Shown here: positions 46,188 to 54,559 of the stretch, one piece after another
How positions within the stretch are numbered: the stretch's first letter is position 1
Layout: every line of letters begins with the position of its first letter
Assembly: GCF_014646135.1 (NCBI RefSeq)
Contig: NZ_BMMW01000001.1
Location: forward strand, 947,570-1,011,569
DNA length: 64,000 bases
Direction of reading: 5' to 3'
Origin: Nocardia camponoti
GTDB lineage: Bacteria; Actinomycetota; Actinomycetes; Mycobacteriales; Mycobacteriaceae
Notes under the pieces: model-generated
What the model was told of the DNA's origin: nothing
Database searches by the model: none
The model's input: the letters and a program-made list of their open reading frames with translations, nothing else
Translations under genes and position numbers: made by a program

Positions 46188-47810
46188 CTAAAACCGAGCC
46201 TCATCGGAGTCGGCGTCGTCTTCGAACCCGCCTCCGATGACCTCGGGTGCGCCTTCGCCTAGCGGGCCGGTGAGGTCGTCATTGCCGAGGCGACTCTGGT
46301 ACGGCGTAACCGAACCCTTGTGTTCCTCGTTGCCGTTACCTCGACCAGCACCGGCCGCGCCGGGCGCGCCCATCATCGACGTCCCGGCGCCACCAGCGGT
46401 GCCCATCGTTCCCGCGGTGCCCATCACGCGGGCAGCGGGAACGGCTGCCGCGGGGGTGCCCGCCTTGGGCGTGCCCGCGCTCGGGGTACCGGTGGTGCCA
46501 CCCTTGCCGCCGAGACCGGCCAGCGATGCGCCGCCCGGTGAGCTGCCACCGGGCGAACCGCCGCCCGGCGAACCACCCGTACCGAGGCCAGCGGGCGACG
46601 TGCCAGGAGTAGTGCCGCTTGGCGTGGTGCCCGCTGGCGTCGTTGACAGGTCTTGGGTGAGTCCGGTAAGCGCGGACTGCGCCTGGGTAAGCAGCGGCTC
46701 GGCGTTCTCCGACACCACCGACAGCACGTCCTGCGGCGACGGCAGCCCACTTTGGGCGGCGAGTTGCTGGACAACCCCCGCGAGCTGCGCGGAATGCCCA
46801 GCCAGCTGGCCGCGCGTGATGTTGACGACCGTGACGGCCTCGGTGATGTGTTCGGTGGCCAACGCGATGAGCGCCGCCTGGGTGGGCGGCAACATAATCG
46901 TTGGCGCGAGCGCGGCCGCTTGGGTGGCGAACGTGGTGGCGATCGCCGACAGTTGCGCGTTGCCTGACTGCACGACAGCGGCGGCCTGTTGGGTGAGGCT
47001 CGCGATGTCGATGCCCCGCTGACTCGCTTCGGTGCCCTGATTCTGCGCCTGCTGACTGCTCGTTGTCGCGGAGTCGGACGCTTTGCCCTCCCACAGCGAC
47101 TGCACGGTGGTGAGGCCACTCTTGGCGACCGACATCGCGGTTTCGATAGCCGACGACGAGTTGCTCAAGATGCTGGTTGGATCGATGGACCCGAACGTGC
47201 CGGTACCAAAGCTGCTGAGCAGGCTCAAGATTGGCTCGAATAGGGTCTCAATGCCCGGCAGCGCGGGCAGCGAAAGACCGTTGAGTAGCGCGCTGACCGG
47301 GTCGTCGGTGATGGTGCTCGACGCTGCCGAATTCGTGGCGCCCGTCGCCGTTCCCGACCCTGCCGATGCCGTTCCGGTGCCCAGGCTGCCGCCGGTAACC
47401 CCCGCCAGCCCCGATTCGGCCTGGTTGAGCGCGGAGTGCGCGGCGGCGAACCCGTTGGCAGCGCCCTGGCTGATGGTGGACTGCACGCCGGTGAGCAGCG
47501 AGGTCGAGTCGGGAATCCCCGACAGAATGTCTTGTGCCTGAACCGAATTGCCGCCGAGACCGGAGAGCCCACCCAGCCCAGCGGGCGAAACCGGAATGCC
47601 AGCGTTCGCGTCGTCGCTGAGTTTGGTCGCGTAGCCGACCGCGGTATCGGTGACATCGGCGGGCAGCTGCACCAGCGACGTATCGGGCAGCCCGGACAGC
47701 AGGCCGCTCGCATCGCCGGGGGCGGTGGTAAGCGCGTGCTTGGCCGATTCGTTCGCGGTCAACGTACTTGGTGCGATAACGCCCGTGTCGGGCGAGCTCA
47801 GCGGCCTCAT
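46188..47810 (-). CDS. Large helical/low-complexity protein, probable type VII secretion substrate partner
   Basis: A 540-residue protein without a recognised domain. Residues about 90-385 are Ala/Ser/Gln-rich and predicted helical, with long heptad-like stretches (LTQQAAAVVQSGNAQLSAIA, LAGVVQQLAAQSGLPSPQDV), reminiscent of PPE/EspB-type helical bundles. Residues about 385-500 are Gly/Thr/Pro-rich (SPGGGSPGGSSPGGASL), and the C terminus is acidic (FEDDADSDEARF). There is no signal peptide and no membrane helix. Its start overlaps by 4 bases the stop of the EspC-like gene, so the two are co-translated like known type VII pairs. Secretion is inferred from that context only. Confidence 0.75.
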   Translation of the reverse strand: MRPLSSPDTGVIAPSTLTANESAKHALTTAPGDASGLLSGLPDTSLVQLPADVTDTAVGYATKLSDDANAGIPVSPAGLGGLSGLGGNSVQAQDILSGIPDSTSLLTGVQSTISQGAANGFAAAHSALNQAESGLAGVTGGSLGTGTASAGSGTATGATNSAASSTITDDPVSALLNGLSLPALPGIETLFEPILSLLSSFGTGTFGSIDPTSILSNSSSAIETAMSVAKSGLTTVQSLWEGKASDSATTSSQQAQNQGTEASQRGIDIASLTQQAAAVVQSGNAQLSAIATTFATQAAALAPTIMLPPTQAALIALATEHITEAVTVVNITRGQLAGHSAQLAGVVQQLAAQSGLPSPQDVLSVVSENAEPLLTQAQSALTGLTQDLSTTPAGTTPSGTTPGTSPAGLGTGGSPGGGSPGGSSPGGASLAGLGGKGGTTGTPSAGTPKAGTPAAAVPAARVMGTAGTMGTAGGAGTSMMGAPGAAGAGRGNGNEEHKGSVTPYQSRLGNDDLTGPLGEGAPEVIGGGFEDDADSDEARF

Positions 47811-48136
47811 GCCGCACCACCGATACCCGCGGCCTGACGCGCGATGTCGGCGGCATTGCTCAGGTCGGTGGTTTCGAACGCCACCGAGGTCTTGAACGAC
47901 GCGTCCGACAGCGACGAGAACTTGCCAGCGACGTCGTTGATGTCTTTGGCCTGCAAGATTTGCGCGGCGGCGAACATCGCCAAGTAGTCGGCACCAATGA
48001 GGCCGAAGGTTGGCGTTGCGGCGCTGACGCTAGCCGCTACATCGAAGCCCGCGCGCGACGAAAGATCGGCCGCGACACCGGCATTAGTGGCCGCGAAAGC
48101 CGCGACCGCGCTTGGTTCCACCGAGACATCGGCCAT
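47807..48136 (-). CDS. EspC-like type VII (ESX) secretion-associated protein
   Basis: A 109-residue protein fitting the EspC family (PF10824-like): two helices with the turn region ATPTFGLIGADYLAMFAAAQ and a C-terminal FETTDLSNAADIARQAA. In EspC the C-terminal helix carries the YxxxD type VII export signal. Here the same place reads FETTD, with Phe for Tyr, a conservative change that may still be read or may mark loss of export. No signal peptide is present. It is first in a two-gene operon with the large helical protein, but no ESX core genes (eccA-E) occur in the window, so it would rely on a machine encoded elsewhere. G-rich Shine-Dalgarno before the ATG. Confidence 0.8.
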   Translation of the reverse strand: MADVSVEPSAVAAFAATNAGVAADLSSRAGFDVAASVSAATPTFGLIGADYLAMFAAAQILQAKDINDVAGKFSSLSDASFKTSVAFETTDLSNAADIARQAAGIGGAA

Positions 48137-48265
48137 GCGAAAGCCCCCCGAATCGTCGTAATTGGCCGCGGAACTCCCGACGCGGCACCTCTATCGTGCG
48201 AACGCGCCAAATATAGCCCAGGGCTACGACAAGTTTCGACCCCTGCGTCGAGATCCTTCCGAAAC

Positions 48266-48279
48266 TAGAACATGTTCTA
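48266..48279. promoter_or_regulatory. KstR-type operator between the SDR and type VII genes
   Basis: TAGAACATGTTCTA is a perfect 14-base palindrome and matches every fixed position of the KstR consensus TNNAACNNGTTNNA. It ends 13 bases before the SDR start at 48293 and lies about 130 bases upstream of the divergent type VII pair. Confidence 0.75.
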
Positions 48280-48292
48280 TATCCTCGGGCGC

Positions 48293-49261
48293 ATGAAGGT
48301 CGCAGTGACCGGCGCAGCCGGCTACCTCGGTTCCAATCTGATCCCGCAGCTACTCGATCGCGGTGATGACGTTGTCGCCATCGACCGCGTCGCGCCCGCC
48401 GAGCCGACGCCGGGCGTCACCTGGGTCGCCGCTGACGTGCTCGATCGCGACGCGATGCGCGCGGCGTTCGACGGCGTCGACGTCGTTTATCACCTCGTCG
48501 CGCTGATCACGCTTGCCAACCACAACGAGGTCGCGTGGCGGGTGAATACCGAGGGCGTGCGGGTGACCGCCGAAGCCGCGCTCGCCGCCGGGGTGCGCCG
48601 GTTCGTCCACACGAGTTCGATTCACGCGTTCGACCAGTATCGATCGGGCGGGCATATCGACGAAACCTCTTCGCGCTCAACCGATTCCGACCTGCCCGTC
48701 TACGACCGCTCTAAGTGGCAGGGCGAGGTCGAGCTGCGCGCGGTGATCGAGCAGGGCCTCGACGCGGTGATCGTGAACCCGACGGGCGTCTTCGGCCCTG
48801 CCGACAACCCGGCCGCTTTGTCGCGGTTGAACCGGACAGCTATCGACTCCGCGCGTGGTCGGGTGCCGGTGATGATCGGCGGCGGTTTCGACTTGGTCGA
48901 CGTGCGCGACGTGGGGCGCGGTCTGATCCTCGCTGGCGAGAAGGGCCGAACCGGCGAAAACTACCTGCTCGGCGGCCATATGATCACGATGCTCGACCTA
49001 TGCCGCCAGGCGGCAGCCCACGCAGGCAAAACGGGCCCTCGCTTCGCCATCCCCCCGCAGGTACTCGGCACTTTGCTCCCGGTTTTGGAACCGATTTTCC
49101 GCCGCCTCGGCACGGACGTGATCTCCAAGGCGGCATTGGGCGCCCTGATCTCGGCCCCCCAGGTCGACCACAGCAAGGCAACCCGCGAACTGGGCTACGA
49201 CCCCCGCCCCCTGCCCGAATCGATCACGGAACTGGTCGACTACGTACTCCCGACCCGATAG
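48293..49261 (+). CDS. Extended SDR (NAD-dependent epimerase / 3-beta-hydroxysteroid dehydrogenase-like)
   Basis: A 322-residue extended short-chain dehydrogenase. The Rossmann motif is VAVTGAAGYLGSNLIPQLL (GxxGxxG), and the adenine-site Asp is in AIDRVAP. The catalytic Ser lies in VHTSSIHAFD, the catalytic Tyr and Lys in YDRSKWQGE, and the substrate side is VIVNPTGVFGPADNP. It belongs to the broad group holding sugar epimerases and 3-beta-hydroxysteroid dehydrogenases. A perfect KstR-type operator right upstream favours a steroid role, without proof. I chose the ATG at 48293 (MKVAVTGA); the ATG at 48272 lies inside the operator. A strong hairpin follows the gene. Confidence 0.88.
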   Translation: MKVAVTGAAGYLGSNLIPQLLDRGDDVVAIDRVAPAEPTPGVTWVAADVLDRDAMRAAFDGVDVVYHLVALITLANHNEVAWRVNTEGVRVTAEAALAAGVRRFVHTSSIHAFDQYRSGGHIDETSSRSTDSDLPVYDRSKWQGEVELRAVIEQGLDAVIVNPTGVFGPADNPAALSRLNRTAIDSARGRVPVMIGGGFDLVDVRDVGRGLILAGEKGRTGENYLLGGHMITMLDLCRQAAAHAGKTGPRFAIPPQVLGTLLPVLEPIFRRLGTDVISKAALGALISAPQVDHSKATRELGYDPRPLPESITELVDYVLPTR

Positions 49262-49280
49262 GCGGCCCATGCTCCGCAGC

Positions 49281-49312
49281 AATGCCCGCCGGTCCACCAC
49301 CCGGCGGGCATT
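49281..49312 (+). terminator. Terminator of the SDR gene
   Basis: Perfect 12-bp inverted repeat (aatgcccgccgg / ccggcgggcatt) with an 8-base loop, 19 bases past the SDR stop. The rest of 49313-49450 shows no clear gene. Confidence 0.8.
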
Positions 49313-49461
49313 CGACCGTTAACTCTCAGATCCACAACCGCAGTCCAGCGCGCGAGATGCGCACCCGCGACCTGGACGAAGCCGCGCTGGTCAACCCCGG
49401 CGTTCCCAGCGACGAGGGAGCACACGTGCTGCTTGCCCATCGATAGCCAGTTGACATTTTA

Positions 49462-49477
49462 TCGAACACCTGTTCGA
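49462..49477 (+). promoter_or_regulatory. LexA (SOS) box upstream of the radical SAM gene
   Basis: TCGAACACCTGTTCGA is an exact match to the mycobacterial SOS consensus TCGAAC-N4-GTTCGA. A TTGACA -35 box (49451-49456) sits just upstream, so LexA binding should block the promoter. The start codon follows 8 bases after the box. Confidence 0.9.
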
Positions 49478-49485
49478 ATCAACGG

Positions 49486-50511
49486 GTGCGATGGCAAAGC
49501 CAAACTCTCGGCGTCGATGATGGCGCGTTTCCCGGGCTCGACCGGGCCGGGTTGGTGCGGTCGGTGCGTACACCCGAGTTCGACGGGATCACCTTTCATG
49601 AGGTGCTGTGTAAAAGCGCGCTGAATAAGATGCCGGAAAGTTCGGCGATGCCGTTTCGGTGGACCATCAATCCGATGCGCGGGTGTTCGCATGCCTGTCG
49701 GTACTGCTTCGCGCGGGGCAGTCACGAATATCTTGAGCTCGATGCGGGGCGCGATTTCGATTCGCAAATCGTGGTGAAAACCAATGTTGTTGAGGTGCTG
49801 CGGCGCGAGTTGGCGCGGCCGTCGTGGAAACGGGAAACGGTCGCGCTTGGCACCAATACCGACCCCTACCAGCGCGCGGAGGGGCGGTACGCGCTCATGC
49901 CGGGGATCATTTCCGCGCTGGGCGAGTCGGGAACGCCGTTTTCGATCCTCACCAAGGGGCCGTTGTTGCGGCGCGACTTATCGCTGCTCACCGACGTGGC
50001 CGCGTCCGGCGTTGGGGTGAGCGTCGCGGTGTCGATCGCGATTCTCGACGTCGCGTTGCATCGCCGCATCGAGCCAGGCACACCCACCCCAGCCGCGCGC
50101 CTCGCCCTAGTGCGTTCGCTCGCCGACGCGGGATTCGACGTGCACGTGATGATCGCGCCGATCATTCCGCTGCTCACCGACAGCGACGCGCACTTGGAAG
50201 CCATCATCGCCGAGGTCGCCGCGGCGGGGGCAAGCACCGCGATGGCGTTCGCGATGCACCTGCGCGGCCCAACGCGGGGGTGGTTCCTGAACTGGCTTGC
50301 CGCCGAGGAACCGAAGCTGGTCCCCCGCTACCGCGAGCTCTATGTGCGCGGCGGATACGTGACGCCAGCGTACCGAGACTGGTTGCGCACCAAGGTAACT
50401 CCCCTGCTCGACCACCACGGCTTACGTTCGTCGCGCTCGATCGGCCCACCCCCAGCCGCCGTGGAAGCTCCCGACCCGACCGTCGCCCCGCAACTCACAC
50501 TGTTCGGCTAA
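49486..50511 (+). CDS. Radical SAM protein, Rv2578c-like (SplB-related), predicted SOS gene
   Basis: A 341-residue radical SAM protein. The [4Fe-4S] cysteines are in GCSHACRYCFARGSHEY (CxxxCxxC), followed by ALGTNTDPYQRAEGRY and SILTKGPLLRRDL, typical of the group often labelled DNA repair photolyase-like or SplB-related. The exact reaction is unknown. The start is GTG 49486, only 8 bases after a perfect LexA box and with no Shine-Dalgarno, so the message is probably nearly leaderless. From memory, M. tuberculosis Rv2578c is also in the LexA regulon, which supports orthology and a damage role. It overlaps the convergent membrane-protein gene by 4 bases. Confidence 0.92.
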   Translation: MRWQSQTLGVDDGAFPGLDRAGLVRSVRTPEFDGITFHEVLCKSALNKMPESSAMPFRWTINPMRGCSHACRYCFARGSHEYLELDAGRDFDSQIVVKTNVVEVLRRELARPSWKRETVALGTNTDPYQRAEGRYALMPGIISALGESGTPFSILTKGPLLRRDLSLLTDVAASGVGVSVAVSIAILDVALHRRIEPGTPTPAARLALVRSLADAGFDVHVMIAPIIPLLTDSDAHLEAIIAEVAAAGASTAMAFAMHLRGPTRGWFLNWLAAEEPKLVPRYRELYVRGGYVTPAYRDWLRTKVTPLLDHHGLRSSRSIGPPPAAVEAPDPTVAPQLTLFG

Positions 50512-51143
50512 CCGAGTTCGACAACTTCCTGATCGGTCAACACCACCGGCGACACCGCGTCCTTCGACCGCGCCAAGCCAACCGCCCGGTACAGCGGGCG
50601 ATCCGCAAGCCCGGCGTCGCGCGCTTCCGCCCGCAACTGACCAACGAGCACATCCGAAATGGCAACGGCGGCAACGAGTTCACTGGACGAAAGCGCGTCC
50701 GCCAGTTTGCGCAACCCGAGCAGGTGGAGTTCACGAGCGCCGCCGGCGTCGGTGTACAGCGCGAGCGGAATCTGCTGGGCCCGACCGTCGCTCAAGGTGA
50801 GTTGCAGCGAAACGCGACTCACCCGTCCCGGATATACCCGCAGCTGCGCACCGGTGACCTGCGCGAGGTCAAACTTTCGCGTCCCCGAAAGCCGATGCGC
50901 CGCAAGGACATTCCCCGTCAGCGACAGCCGTCGTCGACTAAACGCGAACAGCGACAACATCGTTGGCAGCGAAACAAGCAGTCCAAGCCCCACCGCCCAC
51001 GCCACCGACAACCAGATCGCCGAAACCAACGCGACAACGATCCCCACACCGGCCGCGACCAAGCTCAACTTGCGCAGCATCGGCGACAGCAGTTCCGGCG
51101 CGACGAGGTCGAGCCCGACCGCGTCGCCAGCCCGTTCAGTCAC
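50508..51143 (-). CDS. Two-helix membrane protein of unknown function
   Basis: A 211-residue protein with two adjacent transmembrane helices near the N terminus (about residues 25-65, VAAGVGIVVALVSAIWLSV and AWAVGLGLLVSLPTMLSLF). A C-terminal cytoplasmic part of about 140 residues starts with basic FSRRRLSLTGN and contains beta-like segments LRVYPGRVSRVSLQLTLSDG. No known domain is recognised. It follows hisS by 23 bases on the same strand and may be its operon partner. Its stop overlaps that of the radical SAM gene. The composition is normal for the genome. Confidence 0.78.
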   Translation of the reverse strand: MTERAGDAVGLDLVAPELLSPMLRKLSLVAAGVGIVVALVSAIWLSVAWAVGLGLLVSLPTMLSLFAFSRRRLSLTGNVLAAHRLSGTRKFDLAQVTGAQLRVYPGRVSRVSLQLTLSDGRAQQIPLALYTDAGGARELHLLGLRKLADALSSSELVAAVAISDVLVGQLRAEARDAGLADRPLYRAVGLARSKDAVSPVVLTDQEVVELG

Positions 51144-51166
51144 GGGTCATCCTCTCCACCAACGGT

Positions 51167-52441
51167 TTACGCGGCGAGCGCAGCGCGCAATTCAGCGACA
51201 ACCGTATCGAGCGAAACCTGCCGCTGCTCGCCGGTCGCCATCTCCTTGACGCCGATCGAGTTGTCAGCGAGGTCGCGATCGCCAAGGACGAGCGTGTACT
51301 TCGCACCCGACCGGTCGGCACCCTTCATCGCGCCCTTGAGCCCACGACCGCCATAGGCGAGGTCAACGCTCACCCCGGCAGCGCGCAATTCGCCCGCCAG
51401 CGCGACGATCCGCGCACGCGCCTCGTCACCGAGCCCGACGCCGTACACCTGGCAACGCGCCGGGTCAGCGGCCGTTTTGCCTTCGGCAGCAAGCGCGAGC
51501 ACCGTCCGGTCGACACCAATACCAAAACCGATGCCCGACAACGGCTGTCCACCGAGCTGCGCCATGAGCCCGTCATAGCGACCGCCGCCACCGATGCCCG
51601 ACTGCGCACCGAGCTTGTCGTGCACGAATTCGAACGTGGTCTTGGTGTAGTAGTCGAGGCCACGCACCATGCGCGGGTTCACCACGTACGGCACGCCGAG
51701 TGCGTCGAGGTGGGCGAGCACCTCATCGAAGTGCGCCTTCGCCGATTCCGACAGGTGGTCGATCATCAGCGGTGCGTCGGCGGTGAGTTCGCGAACCTCG
51801 GGGCGCTTGTCGTCGAGCACGCGCAGCGGGTTGATTTCCGCGCGACGCCGCGTCTCCTCGTCAAGCGGCAGCCCAAGCAGGAATTCCTGCAGCAGCTCGC
51901 GGTACTGCGGACGGCACGTCTCGTCGCCAAGCGACGTGATTTCCAGACGGAACCCGTCGAGGCCGAGACTGCGGAACCCGGCGTCGGCAACGGCGATCAC
52001 CTCGGCGTCGAGCGCCGGGTCGTCGATGCCGATGGCTTCGATGCCGACCTGCTGCAACTGCCGGTATCGACCGGCCTGTGGCCGCTCATAGCGGAAGAAC
52101 GGGCCCGCGTAGCAGAGTTTGAGCGGCAGCGAACCGGTGCGATCAAGCCCGTGCTGGATCACCGCGCGCATCACGCCGGCGGTGCCTTCGGGGCGAAGGG
52201 TGAAGCTTTCGCCGTTGCGGTCGGCGAAGGTCCACATCTCCTTGCTGACCACGTCGGTTGACTCACCAACACCCCGCGCGAACAGGGCAGTCTGCTCGAA
52301 AACCGGCAGCTCGATGTGCCCGTAACCGGCAAGTCGCGCGGCCTGAATCAACCCGTCGCGCACGGCGACGAATTCGGCCGAGCCGGGCGGGGTGTAATCG
52401 GGAACCCCCTTCGGGGCGCTGAAGCTGCTGGTCTTGGTCAC
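51167..52441 (-). CDS. hisS: Histidyl-tRNA synthetase
   Basis: HisS charges tRNA-His. The 424 residues include class II motif 1-2 with [19 protein letters not shown] and [17 protein letters not shown], and the histidine-specific motifs [12 protein letters not shown] and [17 protein letters not shown]. Motif 3 is [15 protein letters not shown], and the C-terminal anticodon domain ends in [10 protein letters not shown]. The ATG at 52441 gives [16 protein letters not shown], the usual start region. It is divergent from ppiB across 85 bases, the same arrangement as Rv2580c/Rv2582 apart from one missing gene. Confidence 0.97.
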   Translation of the reverse strand: MTKTSSFSAPKGVPDYTPPGSAEFVAVRDGLIQAARLAGYGHIELPVFEQTALFARGVGESTDVVSKEMWTFADRNGESFTLRPEGTAGVMRAVIQHGLDRTGSLPLKLCYAGPFFRYERPQAGRYRQLQQVGIEAIGIDDPALDAEVIAVADAGFRSLGLDGFRLEITSLGDETCRPQYRELLQEFLLGLPLDEETRRRAEINPLRVLDDKRPEVRELTADAPLMIDHLSESAKAHFDEVLAHLDALGVPYVVNPRMVRGLDYYTKTTFEFVHDKLGAQSGIGGGGRYDGLMAQLGGQPLSGIGFGIGVDRTVLALAAEGKTAADPARCQVYGVGLGDEARARIVALAGELRAAGVSVDLAYGGRGLKGAMKGADRSGAKYTLVLGDRDLADNSIGVKEMATGEQRQVSLDTVVAELRAALAA

Positions 52442-52526
52442 GATTGTTCAGTTTTCCTCACAGTCGACTCTCAAGTCCAACCGGTTACCCTCTAGGCGAA
52501 CCTGACGACACGGGAGGAACGCGGTA

Positions 52527-53423
52527 GTGCCGAGTAACGAACAGCGACGGGCGGCGGCCAAGCGCAAGCTGGAACGCCAGCTGGCACGACGGGCCGAGCA
52601 GGAGAAGAAGCGCAAGCGCTGGATGATCGCGGGCTCGGTGGTGGGCGTCGTTGTCGTCGCCGCGGCGGTGACCGGCGTGTATTTCCTCACCAAGGGCGAC
52701 GACGACACGTCGACGACGGCAACTTCGCAGGTGCCGACGACGCCATTCGTGAACACTCCGCTCGACCTGCCCGGGCCGCCCGCGCCCGCTGCCAAGCCCG
52801 CGACGGTCGATTGCACCTACCCGGCAACCCAGGGCGAGCCGCCCGCCAAGCCGGTCACCGCGCCGACGCAGACCACGGGCGTCGCGACGACCGGCCCTGA
52901 GGTGAAGGTCGCGATCGACTCGACGCAGGGTCCGATCGGGCTGTCGCTCAATAGCGCGGAAGCGCCGTGCACGGTGAACTCGTTCGTGAGCCTGGCCAAG
53001 CAGGGCTACTTCGATAAGACGAGCTGTCACCGCATCGTCGCCAAGCCCCAGTTCGGCATCCTGCAGTGCGGCGACCCGACGGCGAGCGGCATGGGCGGCC
53101 CCGGCTACGCGTTCAACAACGAGTACCCGACCGACCTCTACCCGCTCGGCGACCCCGCTCTCCAGACGCCGGTGAACTACAAGCGCGGGGTGATCGCGAT
53201 GGCCAACGCGGGCATCAGCCCCGACGGCACGGGCACGAACGGCAGCCAGTTCTTCCTGGTGTTCGGCGACACCACATTGCCGCCGAACTACACGATTTTC
53301 GGCACGATCGACGAGGCTGGCCTCAAGACGTTGGACAAGGTCGCGGGCGCTGGCACCAAGGGCGGCGCTGAAGACGGCGGGCCCGCCATGCCGATCTCGT
53401 TTAACAGCGTCAAGGTGAGTTGA
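52527..53423 (+). CDS. ppiB: Membrane-anchored cyclophilin-type peptidyl-prolyl isomerase
   Basis: A 298-residue cyclophilin of the mycobacterial PpiB type. A very basic cytoplasmic N terminus (RRAAAKRKLERQLARRAEQ) is followed by one transmembrane helix (IAGSVVGVVVVAAAVTGVYF), a Thr/Pro-rich linker and the cyclophilin domain from about residue 125. Active-site blocks are FDKTSCHRIVAKPQFGILQC, MANAGISPDGTGTNGSQFFL and NYTIFGTIDEAGL. The Arg of the HRI segment is kept. The domain should face outside, assisting folding of exported proteins. In M. tuberculosis relA follows in the opposite orientation; here a hypothetical gene and then the type IV secretion cluster follow. Confidence 0.93.
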   Translation: MPSNEQRRAAAKRKLERQLARRAEQEKKRKRWMIAGSVVGVVVVAAAVTGVYFLTKGDDDTSTTATSQVPTTPFVNTPLDLPGPPAPAAKPATVDCTYPATQGEPPAKPVTAPTQTTGVATTGPEVKVAIDSTQGPIGLSLNSAEAPCTVNSFVSLAKQGYFDKTSCHRIVAKPQFGILQCGDPTASGMGGPGYAFNNEYPTDLYPLGDPALQTPVNYKRGVIAMANAGISPDGTGTNGSQFFLVFGDTTLPPNYTIFGTIDEAGLKTLDKVAGAGTKGGAEDGGPAMPISFNSVKVS

Positions 53424-53475
53424 TCAGGGTAGGCTCGGTTATCCACTCGCACAGCGACATCGGGGAGTAGCAGTC

Positions 53476-54018
53476 ATGGCCGAACTCGACGACATCGGCA
53501 GCGAAACAGCGGCCATGATGCGCACCATGCTCCAAATGGCAACGTTGGTCGCGCTCAAATCGCGCGAGCACGGCCAGAAAGACGCCGAAGCGCGGGCCAA
53601 GGCCATTGAGGCCAAAATGAAAGAGGCCCGCGAACTGCAAATCCGCGAAGCACGCGACGCGAAGGCGAAGGACCCGCGCAATATCGAGTTGTTGCGTGGG
53701 CTCGCTCACTCTCGCGAGATTGGTGAGCGGTCACTTCAGCGAGAATCGGTCGGTGCGGCGATTGGTCGCACCATCGAGGGCCCGGAAATCGGGTACGACT
53801 CGGTGGAACGGCGTTCGGCTATCGCGGCGCATTTGCAGCGCGAAGGCGTCGCACCCGATTTGGCTGAGGCGCGAATGCTGATGGAAATCGGACGTGGCAT
53901 TTCCCCTGAGGAAACGGCGCGGCGGGTGAACCCTGAGGCGCGCCGCATGAACGATCTGGGCCGTGAACTGGCACGCGAACGGGAGCGCGGCACGCGCGGT
54001 ATCGAACGAGGGCGCTAA
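53476..54018 (+). CDS. Hypothetical charged helical protein
   Basis: Not recognised. The 180 residues are almost wholly charged and helical, with probable coiled coil in ALKSREHGQKDAEARAKAIE and a basic C terminus RELARERERGTRGIERGR. It has no signal peptide, membrane helix or Cys. Two short helical blocks, AIAAHLQREGVAPDLAEARM and RGISPEETARRVNPE, look like a small helix-turn-helix-like pair. The ATG has GGGAG 9 bases upstream. It lies between ppiB and the strong terminator that marks the edge of the type IV secretion cluster, so it may belong either to the core or to the element. Confidence 0.72.
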   Translation: MAELDDIGSETAAMMRTMLQMATLVALKSREHGQKDAEARAKAIEAKMKEARELQIREARDAKAKDPRNIELLRGLAHSREIGERSLQRESVGAAIGRTIEGPEIGYDSVERRSAIAAHLQREGVAPDLAEARMLMEIGRGISPEETARRVNPEARRMNDLGRELARERERGTRGIERGR

Positions 54019-54030
54019 GCGCGCGACGAC

Positions 54031-54068
54031 AAAGCCACCGTATCGACGGAAATCGATACGGTGGCTTT
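54031..54068. terminator. Strong bidirectional terminator
   Basis: A perfect 16-bp inverted repeat (aaagccaccgtatcga / tcgatacggtggcttt) with a cggaaa loop. The A and T ends give short T-runs in both directions. It separates the convergent hypothetical gene (stop 54018) and DUF4913 gene (stop 54080). Confidence 0.9.
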
Positions 54069-54079
54069 GTTATTACGGG

Positions 54080-54559
54080 CTATTCCGGCAGCACGTCAAA
54101 AGTAGAAGCTGTTCGTGCCCCTTCGGTGATGCGCGGTTCGATTGTTTTGTGCAGCAGCAATGTTGGTTCGCCGCCACGGCTTGGATCAGTGATCGCTTTC
54201 GGGTCGGGTTCATCGACCTGAAGGCTGGCAAGCATCTCTTTGTGTCCGTTGCGGACGCTGCAGTATTTGAAGGGCCCACTCGGGTCAAAGAGCTTGGCCA
54301 TATGCGGGTCCGCATGTTGCAGGAACCAAATGCTGATGCCTACGCCACCTTGTAAGCGGTAGTGCTCCCAGCTTTGCCACAGCGCATCAAGGCGAATCAA
54401 CGCTTCTGGGTGACGTTGCCATTCCGGGCACCACACGGTGTCGCTCACGTCGGTCACCTGACGGCGAAAGACGCGGCTTAGGTAATGCACGACGAATTCA
54501 ACAACGTTCGGATAAGCGTTGGTGATTTCGGGTGCGATGACTTGGCTCTCGTCGGTCAC
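54080..54559 (-). CDS. DUF4913 protein of the type IV secretion cluster
   Basis: A 159-residue protein matching DUF4913, a family seen mostly next to actinobacterial conjugation genes. Diagnostic features are YPNVVEFVVHYLSRVFRRQ, WCPEWQRHPEALIRLDALWQ, SWEHYRLQGGVGISIWFLQ and HADPHMAKLFDPSGPFKYC. Function unknown; the conserved His/Trp/Cys residues might hint at metal binding but no proof exists. Its GTG start overlaps the TraG-like stop by 4 bases, so it is made with the coupling protein. It is the last gene of the operon, followed by the strong terminator. Confidence 0.85.
   Translation of the reverse strand: MTDESQVIAPEITNAYPNVVEFVVHYLSRVFRRQVTDVSDTVWCPEWQRHPEALIRLDALWQSWEHYRLQGGVGISIWFLQHADPHMAKLFDPSGPFKYCSVRNGHKEMLASLQVDEPDPKAITDPSRGGEPTLLLHKTIEPRITEGARTASTFDVLPE

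Noticed and set aside
49357..49446. 29-codon plus-strand frame starting MRTRDLDEAALVN
   Set aside because: It has a reasonable ATG but no clear Shine-Dalgarno and no homolog I recognise. It could be a gene remnant, but support is too thin.
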